The translations under genes and the position numbers were made by a program. A stretch of DNA of 64,000 nt. Source: Isosphaeraceae bacterium (GTDB taxonomy: Bacteria > Planctomycetota > Planctomycetia > Isosphaerales > Isosphaeraceae). Shown piece after piece: positions 35,991-46,186 of the stretch (the first letter of the stretch is position 1; each line of letters starts with the position of its first letter). Under the pieces are notes generated by a model, which saw nothing but the letters and a program-made list of their open reading frames with translations, was not told where the DNA came from and did not search any database. The stretch covers positions 1,302,001 to 1,366,000 of the forward strand of contig BPJS01000001.1 in the NCBI GenBank assembly GCA_026004735.1, given 5' to 3'.

Positions 35991-37988
35991 ATGAGCGGGC
36001 GGGTGGTGATCTGGTTGGTGTTGGGTGTGTTGGGGTGGGGCGGGGCGGGTCGCGCGGCCTGGGCTCAGCGCTATGGGGAGCCGGATCGCGGGTTGCCGGG
36101 CGACGCTGGGATTCAAGCGTATCTGGCCGAGAGGGCCCGCGCGGCCGACGCCCGATTTATGGAGGGGATTCGAACGCGGGACGACTGGCTCGAGCGGCGT
36201 CCGGAGTGGCGTCGTCAGTATCTGGAGATGCTGGGGCTGTGGCCGCTGCCGGAGCGGACGCCGCTGGAGGCGACCGTGACGGGGGTTCTGGAGCAGGATG
36301 GGTACGTCGTCGAGAAACTGCATTATCAGAGCCGTCCGGGACTGTACGTCACGGCCAATCTCTACCGGCCGAGCCGAGTCGGGGCTGGGGAGCGGTTGCC
36401 CGGGATTGTGTATGTCTGTGGTCACTCGGCGATGGGTCGAAACGGGAACAAGACGGCCTTTCAAAGTCATGGAATCTGGTTTGCGCGGCACGGCTACGTC
36501 TGCTTGATTCTGGATACGTTGCAACTCGGGGAGATTCCGGGAATCCATCACGGGACGTATCGGGAGGGCCGGTGGTGGTGGGTTTCGCGGGGTTATACGC
36601 CGGCGGGGGTGGAGTGCTGGAATGGGATCCGCGCGATCGACTATTTGGAGACGCGGCCTGAGGTGGATCCGGCGCGGATTGGGGTGACGGGAATCAGCGG
36701 GGGCGGAGCGGCGACGTTCTGGATTGCGGCCGCCGATGATCGGGTGGCGGCGGCGGCACCGGTGAGCGGGATGGCAGATCTGGAGTCGTACGTCGGCAAC
36801 CTAGTGATCAATGGGCACTGCGACTGCATGTTTTTGCACAACGCGTACGGCTGGCCCTGGACGCGGATTGCCGGCCTGGTGGCGCCGCGGCCGTTGCTGT
36901 TTGTCAATAGCGATGCAGACCCGATTTTCCCGATGGATGCCAACGAGCGGGTGATCAATCGCCTCGAACGGCTCTACAGCTACTTCGGCGCGAGCGATCA
37001 GGTGGACGCGGTCGTCAGTGTGGGAGGTCACGACTACCGCCGCGACATCCGCGAAGCGGTTTTCCGATTCTTCAATACCCATTTCAAGAAGGATCCAAGT
37101 CCGATTGTGGATTCGGAGCGCGATCTGGTGGTGCGTTCGGGGGAGACCTGGACGTATCCGATTGAACCGGAGTCGCTGCGGGTCTTTCCGGCGGACTCGG
37201 ATCTGCCAGCAGATCGGCGTATTGGGGAAGTGGACCGCTGGTTCGTACCGCTTGCGGAGGTGGCCGTTCCGACGGCGGATCAGTTTGAGACCTGGCGGCG
37301 TGCGCTTTTGGAGCGGTTGCGAAGTCTGAGTCTGGCGGGATGGCCGGAGCGGGTGGCGGCTGGGAACCCGGCTGATGTGGACCGGATCGAGACCGAACCA
37401 GGGATCCGGCTGCCGCTGGTACGCGTCAGTCAGCCGACGGGCGGTTCCAAGGCGGGCCGGATTGTGCTTTTGCTCGAGGGGCAGGGGGGGGCTGAGGTGG
37501 AGGGGCTGTCGGGCGTGGCGGCTCCGGGGGATGCCGTCTACCGGCTCGAGCTGCGTGGGGTTGGGCCGACGCGATGGACCCGCAAGAATCCGCCAAATTA
37601 CGTCGAGCGATCGCTGGTCTTGCTGGGAGATACGGTCGATGCCGGTCGGGTTCGCGACGCGATTGCGGCCGCGCGCTGGCTAAACGCGACGGAGGGAACT
37701 CCCGTCCGTCTGGTCGGCGTCGGGGCCGATGGTGTGATCGCTGCTCTGGCGGCAGCACTCGAGCCGGAGATCGCCGAGGTGATCGCGGTGGGGCCACCGG
37801 AGAGCTTGATGGAGGAGGGAGCGCCGGTCTTGCTGAACGCGCTGAGGGTGTGCGACGTGGCGGAGATTTTTGGCCTGATCGCACCGCGGCCGTTGACGAT
37901 TCGGGGGTGGAGCGGCAAGGCGGGCCGGCATCGGGTGGGTGCGATCTATGAGGCTGCGGGAGCATCCGAGAGGCTTGCCGTGGAGTGA
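35991..37988 (+). CDS. exported two-domain acetyl-xylan-esterase-like alpha/beta hydrolase
   Basis: 665 aa from ATG 35991 with a signal peptide (MSGRVVIWLVLGVLGWGGAGRA). The N-terminal hydrolase (about 80-370) has an intact triad: nucleophile in GVTGISGGGAATFW, Asp in NSDADPIFP and His in VGGHDYR. A second, C-terminal hydrolase-like domain (about 490-660) shows RLVGVGADGVIAALAAAL where a nucleophile elbow would be, with no serine, and APRPLTIRGW near the end, so it is probably inactive. Likely removes acyl groups from polysaccharide outside the cell. The PSD1 gene follows 7 bp after its stop. Confidence 0.8.
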   Translation: MSGRVVIWLVLGVLGWGGAGRAAWAQRYGEPDRGLPGDAGIQAYLAERARAADARFMEGIRTRDDWLERRPEWRRQYLEMLGLWPLPERTPLEATVTGVLEQDGYVVEKLHYQSRPGLYVTANLYRPSRVGAGERLPGIVYVCGHSAMGRNGNKTAFQSHGIWFARHGYVCLILDTLQLGEIPGIHHGTYREGRWWWVSRGYTPAGVECWNGIRAIDYLETRPEVDPARIGVTGISGGGAATFWIAAADDRVAAAAPVSGMADLESYVGNLVINGHCDCMFLHNAYGWPWTRIAGLVAPRPLLFVNSDADPIFPMDANERVINRLERLYSYFGASDQVDAVVSVGGHDYRRDIREAVFRFFNTHFKKDPSPIVDSERDLVVRSGETWTYPIEPESLRVFPADSDLPADRRIGEVDRWFVPLAEVAVPTADQFETWRRALLERLRSLSLAGWPERVAAGNPADVDRIETEPGIRLPLVRVSQPTGGSKAGRIVLLLEGQGGAEVEGLSGVAAPGDAVYRLELRGVGPTRWTRKNPPNYVERSLVLLGDTVDAGRVRDAIAAARWLNATEGTPVRLVGVGADGVIAALAAALEPEIAEVIAVGPPESLMEEGAPVLLNALRVCDVAEIFGLIAPRPLTIRGWSGKAGRHRVGAIYEAAGASERLAVE

Positions 37989-37995
37989 TCTGACC

Positions 37996-40728
37996 GTGAA
38001 GTTGCGTTGGGTGGTTCCGATTTTGGGTGGGCTGGCCGGATCGGTTCAGGCGGCTCAAGACGCGTCGTTTTTCGAAGCCCGGATCCGGCCGGTCCTGGTC
38101 GAGAAGTGCGCGGGGTGCCATGGTCCGAAAAAACAGGAGATGGGGTTGCGCCTCGATACGGCGGCGGGGCTGCGTAAAGGGAGCGACGCGGGGCCGGTGG
38201 TTGAGCCGGGCCAGCCCGAGGAGAGCGTGCTCATCGAGGCGATCCGGTACGAGGGAGCGGTTCGGATGCCCCCGGACGGGCGATTGCCCGAGACGGTGAT
38301 TGCCGACCTGACTGAGTGGGTGCGTCAAGGCGCGGTCTGGCCGGAGGCAGCGAGCGACCAGACGGGGTCGGATGCGAGCGTTCATTGGGCCTTTCAGCCG
38401 GTCGTCAAGCCGACCGTACCGGAGACCCGTGGGGCTGCCGATCAGGCAATCGATCGGTTCATTTTGGCTCGGCTCGAGGCAGCCGGTCTGACGTGGGCGG
38501 CCGAAGCCGATCGGCGGACGCTGATTCGCCGCCTGAGCTACGATCTGACGGGATTACCGCCCAGTCCGGAGCGGGTCGAGGCGTTTGTCAGCGACCAGCG
38601 GCCGGACGCCTACGAGCGGCTGGTCGACGATCTGCTGGCCTCACCTCGGTATGGTGAGCGGTGGGGCCGGCACTGGCTGGACGTGGCGCGCTACGCCGAC
38701 ACCAAGGGGTACGTTTTCTTCGAGGACGCGGCGTATCCCTGGGCCTGGACCTACCGCGACTATGTGATTGAGGCGTTCAACGAGGATCGGCCCTTTCATC
38801 AGTTTGTGATCGAGCAAGTGGCGGCTGACAGGCTGGGGCCAGACGCCGATCGGCGCGCGCTGCGGGCCATGGGGTTTTTGACGGTCGGCGGCCGGTTCAT
38901 GGGCAACATCCATGATGTGCTGGACGACCGGATTGACGTCGTGAGCCGGGGTTTGATGGGGCTGACGGTGACATGTGCGCGCTGTCATGATCATAAGTAT
39001 GATCCGATCACGCAGGCCGATTATTATGGGCTTTACGGAATCTTTGCTAGCGCGGTCGAACCGGCGACGCCCCCGCTCTACGAGGAACCGGAGCCGACGG
39101 AGGCGTATCGCGCGTTTGTTCGGGAGCTGGAGGCGCGGCAGGGCCGGCTGGCCGAGTTCATCCGCCGGAAGCGGGCGGAACTGACCCAGAGCGCGCAACG
39201 TCGGGTGGCTGAGTACTTGCTGGCGGCGCATGCGCGGCGTCGACAGCCGTCGACCGAATCGTTCATGGTCATCACGGACGGGGGAGATCTGAATCCGGCG
39301 ATATTGAAGCGGTGGTCGGCCGTGCTCGAGCGAGCGAGGCGTCATCATCATCCGGTGCTGGCGGCCTGGGTGGCGGTTGAGGAGGTTCCCGACGACGCTT
39401 TTGGCTCGACGGGTGCGGAGCTGTTGCTCAGGCGGCTGGAGGCAGGGCCGCCTATCAACGAATTGCTGGCACGACTGCTCCGCGAGGAACCTCCAGTGAG
39501 TCGGACGGAGCTGGCCGAGCGATACGCGCGGTTGCTCAACCGTGTTGAAGGGATTTGGGTGGAGCATCAGGCGCGGACGGCCGCGGCGGGGCAGCCTGCC
39601 GAAGGGCTTGCCGATCCGGTGCTGGAGGAATTGCGTCAACTGTTCCACGGTCCGGATGCGCCCTCGGATATTGCGCTGCTGGATCATGGGGATCTGGATT
39701 TGCTGCCGGACCGGCCGTCGCAGGAGGAATTGAAGAAGCTCCAGGGTGCGGTGGAGGAGTGGCGGAAGACTGGGCCGGGCGCTCCGCCGCGGGCGATGGT
39801 TCTGGAGGATCAGCCCCGGCCGGTTCAACCTCGGATCTTTGTGCGCGGCAATCCGAATCGGCCGGGCGATCGGGTGGACCGGCGCGCGCCGACGCTGTTG
39901 ACGGGCGGAGAGCCGCGGCCGTTTGAGAGCGGAAGCGGTCGGTTGGAGCTCGCGCGGTTGCTTGTGGACCCGGCCAATCCGTTGACGGCGCGGGTATTGG
40001 TCAATCGGGTCTGGATGCACCATCTGGGGGCGCCCCTGGTGGCGACGCCCTCCGATTTTGGTCTCCGGGGCGAGCTGCCGAGCCACCCGGAGCTGCTCGA
40101 TTGGCTGGCCGCGACGTTTGTGGAGGATGGCTGGTCGATCAAACGATTGCACAGACGGATTGTGACGTCGCGGACGTATCGGCAGGCAGTTCGCAACCCG
40201 GAGGCGGAGGTCGCCGATCCGGATAACCGCCTGCTTGGCCGAGCGCACCGGCGTCGGCTCGACCTAGAGGCGATGAGAGATACGCTTCTGGTCGTTTCGG
40301 GTCGGCTGGAAGAACGGATCGGCGGGCCGTCCGTGCCTAATCTGGGAGATCCCGAAAACCGGCGGCGTACGCTGTACGCGGCGATCGACCGGCTGAATCT
40401 GCCGCTCGTGTACCGGACGTTTGACTTTCCCGACCCGAATCACAGCGCACCGCGTCGAGATCCGACGACGGTGCCGCCGCAGTCGTTGTTTCTGCTGAAC
40501 CATCCGGTCGTGCTCCTCGCGGCCAGCGATTTAGCGGGGCGGAGCCTGAGCGAGGCCGATCCGGGGTTGCGAGTTGGCAAGCTCTATCGCTGGCTGTTCC
40601 AGCGGGAGCCTTCGGAGGCGGAGCGATCGGCGGCGTTAGCGTTTGTGGCAGCCGAACCGGCGGATGTCGCCTGGGAGCGGCTGGCCCATGCGCTGATCCT
40701 GACGCACGAATTCTTGTTTCTGGAATGA
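37996..40728 (+). CDS. PSD1 / DUF1549-DUF1553 planctomycete cytochrome c protein
   Basis: 910 aa from GTG 37996, which gives a signal peptide (MKLRWVVPILGGLAGSVQAAQ). Domains in order: a PSD1 cytochrome c box with CAGCHG near residue 36, DUF1549 with LIRRLSYDLTGLPPSPE and YGERWGRHWLDVARYADTKGY, a second heme-like CARCHDHKYDPI near 330, then DUF1553 with LARLLVDPANPLTARVLVNRVWMHHLG and YRTFDFPDPN near the end. Two CxxCH motifs suggest heme binding. The family is confined largely to planctomycetes and their relatives and pairs with DUF1501; a redox role in polymer breakdown is suspected but not shown. The DUF1501 gene follows 48 bp later. Confidence 0.9.
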   Translation: MKLRWVVPILGGLAGSVQAAQDASFFEARIRPVLVEKCAGCHGPKKQEMGLRLDTAAGLRKGSDAGPVVEPGQPEESVLIEAIRYEGAVRMPPDGRLPETVIADLTEWVRQGAVWPEAASDQTGSDASVHWAFQPVVKPTVPETRGAADQAIDRFILARLEAAGLTWAAEADRRTLIRRLSYDLTGLPPSPERVEAFVSDQRPDAYERLVDDLLASPRYGERWGRHWLDVARYADTKGYVFFEDAAYPWAWTYRDYVIEAFNEDRPFHQFVIEQVAADRLGPDADRRALRAMGFLTVGGRFMGNIHDVLDDRIDVVSRGLMGLTVTCARCHDHKYDPITQADYYGLYGIFASAVEPATPPLYEEPEPTEAYRAFVRELEARQGRLAEFIRRKRAELTQSAQRRVAEYLLAAHARRRQPSTESFMVITDGGDLNPAILKRWSAVLERARRHHHPVLAAWVAVEEVPDDAFGSTGAELLLRRLEAGPPINELLARLLREEPPVSRTELAERYARLLNRVEGIWVEHQARTAAAGQPAEGLADPVLEELRQLFHGPDAPSDIALLDHGDLDLLPDRPSQEELKKLQGAVEEWRKTGPGAPPRAMVLEDQPRPVQPRIFVRGNPNRPGDRVDRRAPTLLTGGEPRPFESGSGRLELARLLVDPANPLTARVLVNRVWMHHLGAPLVATPSDFGLRGELPSHPELLDWLAATFVEDGWSIKRLHRRIVTSRTYRQAVRNPEAEVADPDNRLLGRAHRRRLDLEAMRDTLLVVSGRLEERIGGPSVPNLGDPENRRRTLYAAIDRLNLPLVYRTFDFPDPNHSAPRRDPTTVPPQSLFLLNHPVVLLAASDLAGRSLSEADPGLRVGKLYRWLFQREPSEAERSAALAFVAAEPADVAWERLAHALILTHEFLFLE

Positions 40729-40776
40729 GAGCCAGCCAGCCTGGCCGATGGGAACCAACCCTTGGATGAGGCAGAT

Positions 40777-42201
40777 ATGCGTCACGGAGAACGTCGGTGG
40801 GTCTTTTCCCGGCGGTTACTGTTGAAGCAGGCCGGGCTGGGTGTGGGCTGGCTTGGGCTGGCGGCGACGCTTGCGCAAGACGGCCGGCTGGTCAGCGCCG
40901 AGGAACCCGACCGGCGGCTGCTGCCGCTTGCGCCGCGGCGTCCGCACTTCGCGCCGCGAGCCAGGCATTTGGTTCACTTATTTATGAACGGTGGTCCGTC
41001 GCACGTGGATACGTTTGATCCGAAGCCGCTGCTGGATCGTTATCACGGGCAGGCGTTGCCAACGCCCAACCTGCGTACAGAGCGCAAGACGGGTGCGGCG
41101 ATGCGGTCGCCGTTTAAGTTCCGGAAGTATGGTCAGAGCGGATTGGAGATCAGCGAACTGTTTGAGCAGACGGCTCGGCACGCCGATGACCTGTGCGTCA
41201 TCCGCTCCATGAAGGCGGAGGTACCGAACCATGAGCCGTCGCTGATGTTGATGAACTGCGGGGATGGGCGGCTTCAGCGGCCGAGCATGGGGTCATGGAT
41301 CACGTATGGGCTGGGCACGGAGAATCAGAATCTGCCCGGGTTTGTGGCGATGTGTCCGGGGGGCTACCCGATCGTCGCCACGCAGAACTGGCGGTCGGCG
41401 TTTCTGCCGGGAGCCTACCAAGGGACATACGTAGATACCCAGCATTCCGAGATTGACAAGCTGATCGAGAATATCCGCAATCCTCGGTTGACGCTGGAGG
41501 ACCAGCGGCGTCAGTTGGATCTGGTGAGCCGGTTGAATCGATTGCAGCGTTCGACGGGGGGGCTAGCGCCTGAGCTAGACGCACAGGCACAGACCTTGGA
41601 ACTGGCTTATCGCATGCAGCTCGAGGCGGCGGAGGCTTTCGACATTTCGCGTGAGCCAGAGTCGATTCGTAAACTCTACGGGGAAGGAACCGCTGCCCGG
41701 CAGTTGCTGATTGCGCGTCGATTGATTGAGCGGGGTGTGCGGGTGGTGCAGGTCTGGAGCGGCGCGGGCCAGCCGTGGGATAATCATGAAAATCTGGAAA
41801 AGGAGCATCGTCGTCTGGCGGCTGAGTGGGATCGACCGATCGCGGCGTTCCTGAGCGATCTGAAATCCCGGGGACTGCTGGCCGAGACGTTGGTGCTTTG
41901 GGGAGGGGAGTTTGGGCGAACGCCCGTGGCCGAACTGCCTCAGCTTTCGGGCCGAGACCACAATCACTATGGGTTTAGCGTCTGGATGGCCGGAGGCGGA
42001 GTACGAGGCGGATATGCCCACGGGAGCACCGATGAGTTTGGCTTTGCTGCGAGCGAAGCGCCGGTTCATGTTCATGACCTGCATGCCACGATCTTGCATT
42101 TGCTGGGCTTTGATCATGAGCGGCTGACCTACCGTTACGCGGGGCGGGACTTCCGGTTGACGGACGTGCATGGCACGGTGGTCCGGGAGGTGCTCGCCTG
42201 A
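40777..42201 (+). CDS. DUF1501 protein, partner of PSD1 (first pair)
   Basis: 474 aa from ATG 40777; TTG 40762 would add five residues. The leader is FSRRLLLKQAGLGVGWLGLAATLAQ, an RR-type signal. Family marks: HLVHLFMNGGPSHVDTFDPKPLLDRYHGQ, VRSMKAEVPNHEPSLMLMNCGDG, PSMGSWITYGLGTENQNLPGFVAM, WGGEFGRTPVAELPQLSGRDHNHYGFSVWMAGGGVRGG. It follows the PSD1 gene by 48 bp and precedes a second PSD1 gene by 58 bp. The extended PSMGSW... segment distinguishes this and the copy at 44681 from those at 18796 and 28872. Confidence 0.92.
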   Translation: MRHGERRWVFSRRLLLKQAGLGVGWLGLAATLAQDGRLVSAEEPDRRLLPLAPRRPHFAPRARHLVHLFMNGGPSHVDTFDPKPLLDRYHGQALPTPNLRTERKTGAAMRSPFKFRKYGQSGLEISELFEQTARHADDLCVIRSMKAEVPNHEPSLMLMNCGDGRLQRPSMGSWITYGLGTENQNLPGFVAMCPGGYPIVATQNWRSAFLPGAYQGTYVDTQHSEIDKLIENIRNPRLTLEDQRRQLDLVSRLNRLQRSTGGLAPELDAQAQTLELAYRMQLEAAEAFDISREPESIRKLYGEGTAARQLLIARRLIERGVRVVQVWSGAGQPWDNHENLEKEHRRLAAEWDRPIAAFLSDLKSRGLLAETLVLWGGEFGRTPVAELPQLSGRDHNHYGFSVWMAGGGVRGGYAHGSTDEFGFAASEAPVHVHDLHATILHLLGFDHERLTYRYAGRDFRLTDVHGTVVREVLA

Positions 42202-42259
42202 GGGATGGGTCGGGTGCCGGGCGGGGGACCTGGGTTGGGAAAGTGAGGAGAGCCAGGCG

Positions 42260-44677
42260 ATGATCGGGCCGCGGTTCCTCGGGTTCCTAACTTTAGCAGC
42301 CGCGCCGTGGGGCTGGTTGAAGGGTGACGAGGTTGACTACCTACGGGATGTCAAGCCGATCCTGGCTCGGCATTGCGTAGCTTGTCATGGCGTGGAGCGT
42401 CCGCGAGGGGGGTTGCGGCTCGACACGGGAGTGGCGGTTTTGCGGGGAGGCGATGCAGGTCCGGTGGTGGTGGCGGGCGACCCGGAGTCCAGTGAGTTGA
42501 TCCTGGCGGTGCGGGGCGAGGGGAGCGGCGAGCGGATGCCACTCAAGCGTCCGCCGCTCGTCGAGAGTGAGATTGAGGTCTTGCGGCGTTGGATTGCAGC
42601 AGGAGCCGAGGTGCCGGACGATGAGACGCCGAGTGAGCCAGGAGGGGTTCATTGGGCGTTTGTGGCTCCGAAGCGTCCGGCGGTTCCGGAGGTAAGCCAT
42701 TCGGATCGCGTTGTGAACCCGATCGATGCGTTTGTCGAGGTGGAGCTGGAACGGGGCAATCTGACGCCGAATCCCGAGGCCGAGCGCTCGACGTTGATCC
42801 GCCGCCTGAGCCTGGACCTGATCGGGTTGCCGCCGACGCCGGCGGAGACGGCGGCGTTTGTGGCTGATGAGCGGCCGGATGCGTATGAGCGGCTCGTCGA
42901 TCGCTTGTTGGCGTCGCCGCACTATGGGGAGCGCTGGGCCCGCTTGTGGCTCGACATGGCTCGATACGCCGATTCGCACGGGTATTCGATTGATGGACCC
43001 CGGTCGATCTGGCCTTACCGTGATTGGGTGATCCGAGCGCTGAATGGCGACATGCCGTTTGACGCGTTTACGATCGACCAACTGGCCGGCGACTTGCGAC
43101 CCGAGCCGACCCTGGATCAGCGGATCGCCACGGGATTTCACCGCAACACGCCGACCAACATGGAGGGTGGTATCGACAAGGAGCAGTTCCGTGTTGAGTC
43201 GGTTGTGGATCGGGTGAACACGACCGCCACGGTCTGGCTGGGGCTGACGCTGGGCTGCGCGCAGTGTCATGACCACAAGTACGACCCGCTCTCGATGCGG
43301 GATTATTACGCTTTGTTTGCCTTTTTCAATTCGAGCGATGAGCCGGAGATGGCGGTTGCTGGGCCTGAGGCCGTCGCTCAACGAGACCAGATCCGTGAGC
43401 AGATCGCCGACTATTTAGAGTCGATCGAGGGGGATGCCCAACTTCGGGAACTTCAATCGGCTTGGGAACGAGGTTTGACGCCAGCGGAGCGTCAGGCGTT
43501 GACCGAGGAGGTGCGGAAAGCGCTGGATGTTCCGCTGGACCGCCGCGACCCGATCGCCAATCGGCCGGCGTTTGCCGCCTTCGTCGAGCAGGCGAGGCTG
43601 CCCGAGTTGGTTGAGCACCAGAGGCGAATCGCTGCGCTGCGGAAGCAGGAACCTCGACTGGCGACTACGCTGGTGGTCCGCGAGCGGGCGGAGCGTCGCG
43701 AGACACGGATTTTGCTAGGCGGAGATTTTACGCGTCCGGGCGAGCCGATCGAGCCGGGCGTTCCGGCAGTGCTCCCGCCGCTGGAATCGAGCGCTTGCGC
43801 AGCCGGTCCGACTCGGATGGATCTGGCTTGCTGGCTCGTCGACCGTCGCAACCCGCTTACCGCGCGGGTTTTGGTCAATCGCCTGTGGCAGACGTTCTTC
43901 GGACGCGGGCTGGTGGAGACCGACGCCGATTTTGGCACCCAGGGTACCCCGCCGTCGCACCCCGAGCTGCTGGACTGGCTCGCGGTCGAGCTGATGGATC
44001 GGCAGTGGAGTCTGAAGAGTCTGCAGCGGCTGATCGTCGGATCGGCCGCGTATCGGCGCAGCTCGAGCGTGCGGGCCGATTTGCTGGATCGCGATCCCGA
44101 AAACCGATGGCTTGCCCGCCAGGCCCGGATCCGGCTGGATGCGGAACTGATCCGGGACTCGGCTCTGGCGGTGTCGGGCCGGTTGACGCGGCGGATCGGA
44201 GGACCGCCGGTCTTTCCGCCGCAGCCTGAGGGGATCCTCAATCTGGGTCAAAACCGGCGGGAGTGGGTTGCTGACACCGGGCCAGACCGAGATCGCCGCG
44301 GGCTGTATATCCACATCTGGCGGGCGACGCCGCACCCCTTATTGACCGTCTTCGATGCGCCCGATCCGGCTCGAACCTGCACGCGGCGCGTCCGCTCGAA
44401 CACGCCGCTTCAGGCGTTGCTGTTGCTCAACGACGAGGCGTTTGTCGAGTGTGCGCGGTCGTTGGCTGAGCGGACCCTGGCCGAGTCGCACGCCAGCGAC
44501 ACGGCCCGGCTCGATTCGGTCTTTGCCAGGGTTCTGAGCCGTGCTGCCACGGATCGGGAGCGGCTTCGCCTGCTCGATTTGCTCGAAGCCGAGAGATGCC
44601 GCGCGGGCGAGATCGAGGCTTGGACGTCGATTGCTCGGGTCCTGCTCAACCTTGACGAATTCATCACGCGGGAATGA
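42260..44677 (+). CDS. PSD1 / DUF1549-DUF1553 cytochrome c protein (second copy)
   Basis: 805 aa from ATG 42260, preceded by GAGGAG; the frame is open to 42170 inside the DUF1501 gene. An N-terminal hydrophobic stretch (FLGFLTLAAAPWGWLKG) is a plausible signal. CVACHG is near residue 40. DUF1549 shows LIRRLSLDLIGLPPTPAE and YGERWARLWLDMARYADSHGY, with a second CAQCHDHKYDPL near 335. DUF1553 shows LACWLVDRRNPLTARVLVNRLWQTFFGRGLV, and the end reads VFDAPDPARTCTRR. It is about 100 residues shorter than the first copy, mainly in the middle. Three bases separate it from the next DUF1501 gene. Confidence 0.9.
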   Translation: MIGPRFLGFLTLAAAPWGWLKGDEVDYLRDVKPILARHCVACHGVERPRGGLRLDTGVAVLRGGDAGPVVVAGDPESSELILAVRGEGSGERMPLKRPPLVESEIEVLRRWIAAGAEVPDDETPSEPGGVHWAFVAPKRPAVPEVSHSDRVVNPIDAFVEVELERGNLTPNPEAERSTLIRRLSLDLIGLPPTPAETAAFVADERPDAYERLVDRLLASPHYGERWARLWLDMARYADSHGYSIDGPRSIWPYRDWVIRALNGDMPFDAFTIDQLAGDLRPEPTLDQRIATGFHRNTPTNMEGGIDKEQFRVESVVDRVNTTATVWLGLTLGCAQCHDHKYDPLSMRDYYALFAFFNSSDEPEMAVAGPEAVAQRDQIREQIADYLESIEGDAQLRELQSAWERGLTPAERQALTEEVRKALDVPLDRRDPIANRPAFAAFVEQARLPELVEHQRRIAALRKQEPRLATTLVVRERAERRETRILLGGDFTRPGEPIEPGVPAVLPPLESSACAAGPTRMDLACWLVDRRNPLTARVLVNRLWQTFFGRGLVETDADFGTQGTPPSHPELLDWLAVELMDRQWSLKSLQRLIVGSAAYRRSSSVRADLLDRDPENRWLARQARIRLDAELIRDSALAVSGRLTRRIGGPPVFPPQPEGILNLGQNRREWVADTGPDRDRRGLYIHIWRATPHPLLTVFDAPDPARTCTRRVRSNTPLQALLLLNDEAFVECARSLAERTLAESHASDTARLDSVFARVLSRAATDRERLRLLDLLEAERCRAGEIEAWTSIARVLLNLDEFITRE

Positions 44678-44680
44678 ACG

Positions 44681-46144
44681 ATGAGTCGCCTGGACGCCCG
44701 ACGGAATCGAGAAGCGGAACTCCTGAAGATTCGAACCCGCCGCCATTTTTTTTCGGACTGCGGCGTGGGACTGGGCGCCATGGCGCTGGCGACGTTGATG
44801 GGAGGGCGGTCGGGTGCCGCCACGGCGAAGAACCCAATGGCGCCCCGGGCTGGGCATTACGCGCCGCGAGCGCGGCATGTGATCTTTCTGTTCATGGCGG
44901 GCGGGCCGAGCCAGCTCGACCTGTTTCTGCCGCGGCCCGAGCTGGCGCGGCGGCATGGGGAGCCGCTGCCGGCTTCGCTCCTGGCGGGCAAACGCTTCGC
45001 GTTTATGGACAGCTTTGCCAAAGAGCCGCCCAGGCTGCTGGCGTCAAAGCGGCGGTTTGCTCAACACGGGCAGTCGGGTGCGTGGGTGAGCGAGTGTCTG
45101 CCGCACTTGGCGCGCGTCGTGGACGACCTGACCTTCATTCATTCGATGCACACCGAGCCGATCAATCACGCACCAGCGAAGCTGTTCACGAACACGGGCA
45201 GCACGCAGTTCGGGCGGCCGAGCATGGGGGCCTGGGTCACGTATGGTCTGGGCTCGGAGTCGTCCGATCTGCCTGGTTTTGTGGTTCTTCAGTCTGGTCC
45301 GCGGGGGCCGCGGGGCGGTTCGGTTCTGTGGGGGAGTGGATTTTTGCCGACGGCGTATCAGGGGGTCCCGTTTCGCAACGGTCCGTCGCCGATCGTCGAC
45401 CTGGCCACACCGGCGGGCATCTCGGCCGAGTCGCAGCGTGATGTTCTGAGGACGATTCAGGACCTGAACCGCACCCGGCTGGATGTGACCGGCGATCCGG
45501 AGATCGCCACCCGAATTGCCGCGTACGAGATGGCGTACCGGATGCAGACCAGTGCGCCGGAGTTGATGGACTTAACAGGCGAGTCGGCCGCGACGCTGGC
45601 GCTGTATGGTGCGGAGCCGGGCCAGCCGTCGTTTGCGGTCAACTGTTTACTGGCACGTCGGCTGGTTGAGCGGGGCGTGCGGTTTATTCAGCTTTACCAT
45701 ACGAACTGGGATCATCATGGGGGGCCGGGCGAGGATCTCGACGAGAGCCTGGACGCGGTCTGCCGGGATGTCGATCGCGCATCGGCGGCCTTGATTACGG
45801 ATTTGAAGGCGCGCGGATTGCTCGACGAGACGCTCGTGATCTGGGGCGGCGAGTTCGGGCGGACGCCGATGGGGGAAATACGCGAACGGACTGGTCGCAA
45901 CCATCACGTTCAAGCGTACACGATGTGGCTGGCTGGCGGCGGCGTGAAGCCGGGGCAGAGCATCGGCGAGACTGATGAATTTGGGTTTGAGGTGGTGGCC
46001 GACCCGGTGCACGTCCACGACCTTCAGGCGACCATCCTGCACCTGCTGGGCTTAGACCATTTGCGACTGACCTACCACGTCCAGGGCCGCGACTTCCGCT
46101 TGACGGACGTGGGCGGGCGGGTCATCACGAAGCTCTTGGCCTGA
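44681..46144 (+). CDS. DUF1501 protein, partner of PSD1 (second pair)
   Basis: 487 aa from ATG 44681, three bases after the PSD1 stop. The leader has TRRHFFSDCGVGLGAMALATLMGG, a Tat-like run. Body motifs: HVIFLFMAGGPSQLDLFLPRPEL, IHSMHTEPINHAPAKLFTNTGS, PSMGAWVTYGLGSESSDLPGFVVL, WDHHGGPGEDLDESL, WGGEFGRTPMGEIRERTGRNHHVQAYTMWLAGGG. A full DUF1501 of the type always found behind PSD1. It is followed after 42 bp by the enolase-superfamily gene. Confidence 0.92.
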   Translation: MSRLDARRNREAELLKIRTRRHFFSDCGVGLGAMALATLMGGRSGAATAKNPMAPRAGHYAPRARHVIFLFMAGGPSQLDLFLPRPELARRHGEPLPASLLAGKRFAFMDSFAKEPPRLLASKRRFAQHGQSGAWVSECLPHLARVVDDLTFIHSMHTEPINHAPAKLFTNTGSTQFGRPSMGAWVTYGLGSESSDLPGFVVLQSGPRGPRGGSVLWGSGFLPTAYQGVPFRNGPSPIVDLATPAGISAESQRDVLRTIQDLNRTRLDVTGDPEIATRIAAYEMAYRMQTSAPELMDLTGESAATLALYGAEPGQPSFAVNCLLARRLVERGVRFIQLYHTNWDHHGGPGEDLDESLDAVCRDVDRASAALITDLKARGLLDETLVIWGGEFGRTPMGEIRERTGRNHHVQAYTMWLAGGGVKPGQSIGETDEFGFEVVADPVHVHDLQATILHLLGLDHLRLTYHVQGRDFRLTDVGGRVITKLLA

Positions 46145-46186
46145 GCGTGACGTAGTTCCTGATAAGGCTCAGAAGGCGGCTCGCTC

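Noticed and set aside
38641-40248. 535-codon minus-strand open frame opposite the first PSD1 gene
   Set aside because: Arg/Pro/His-rich, no ribosome-binding site and no motif; a high-GC shadow of the plus-strand gene. The same applies to long antisense frames at 35001-36551, 18820-20070, 51544-52758 and 37426-38385.
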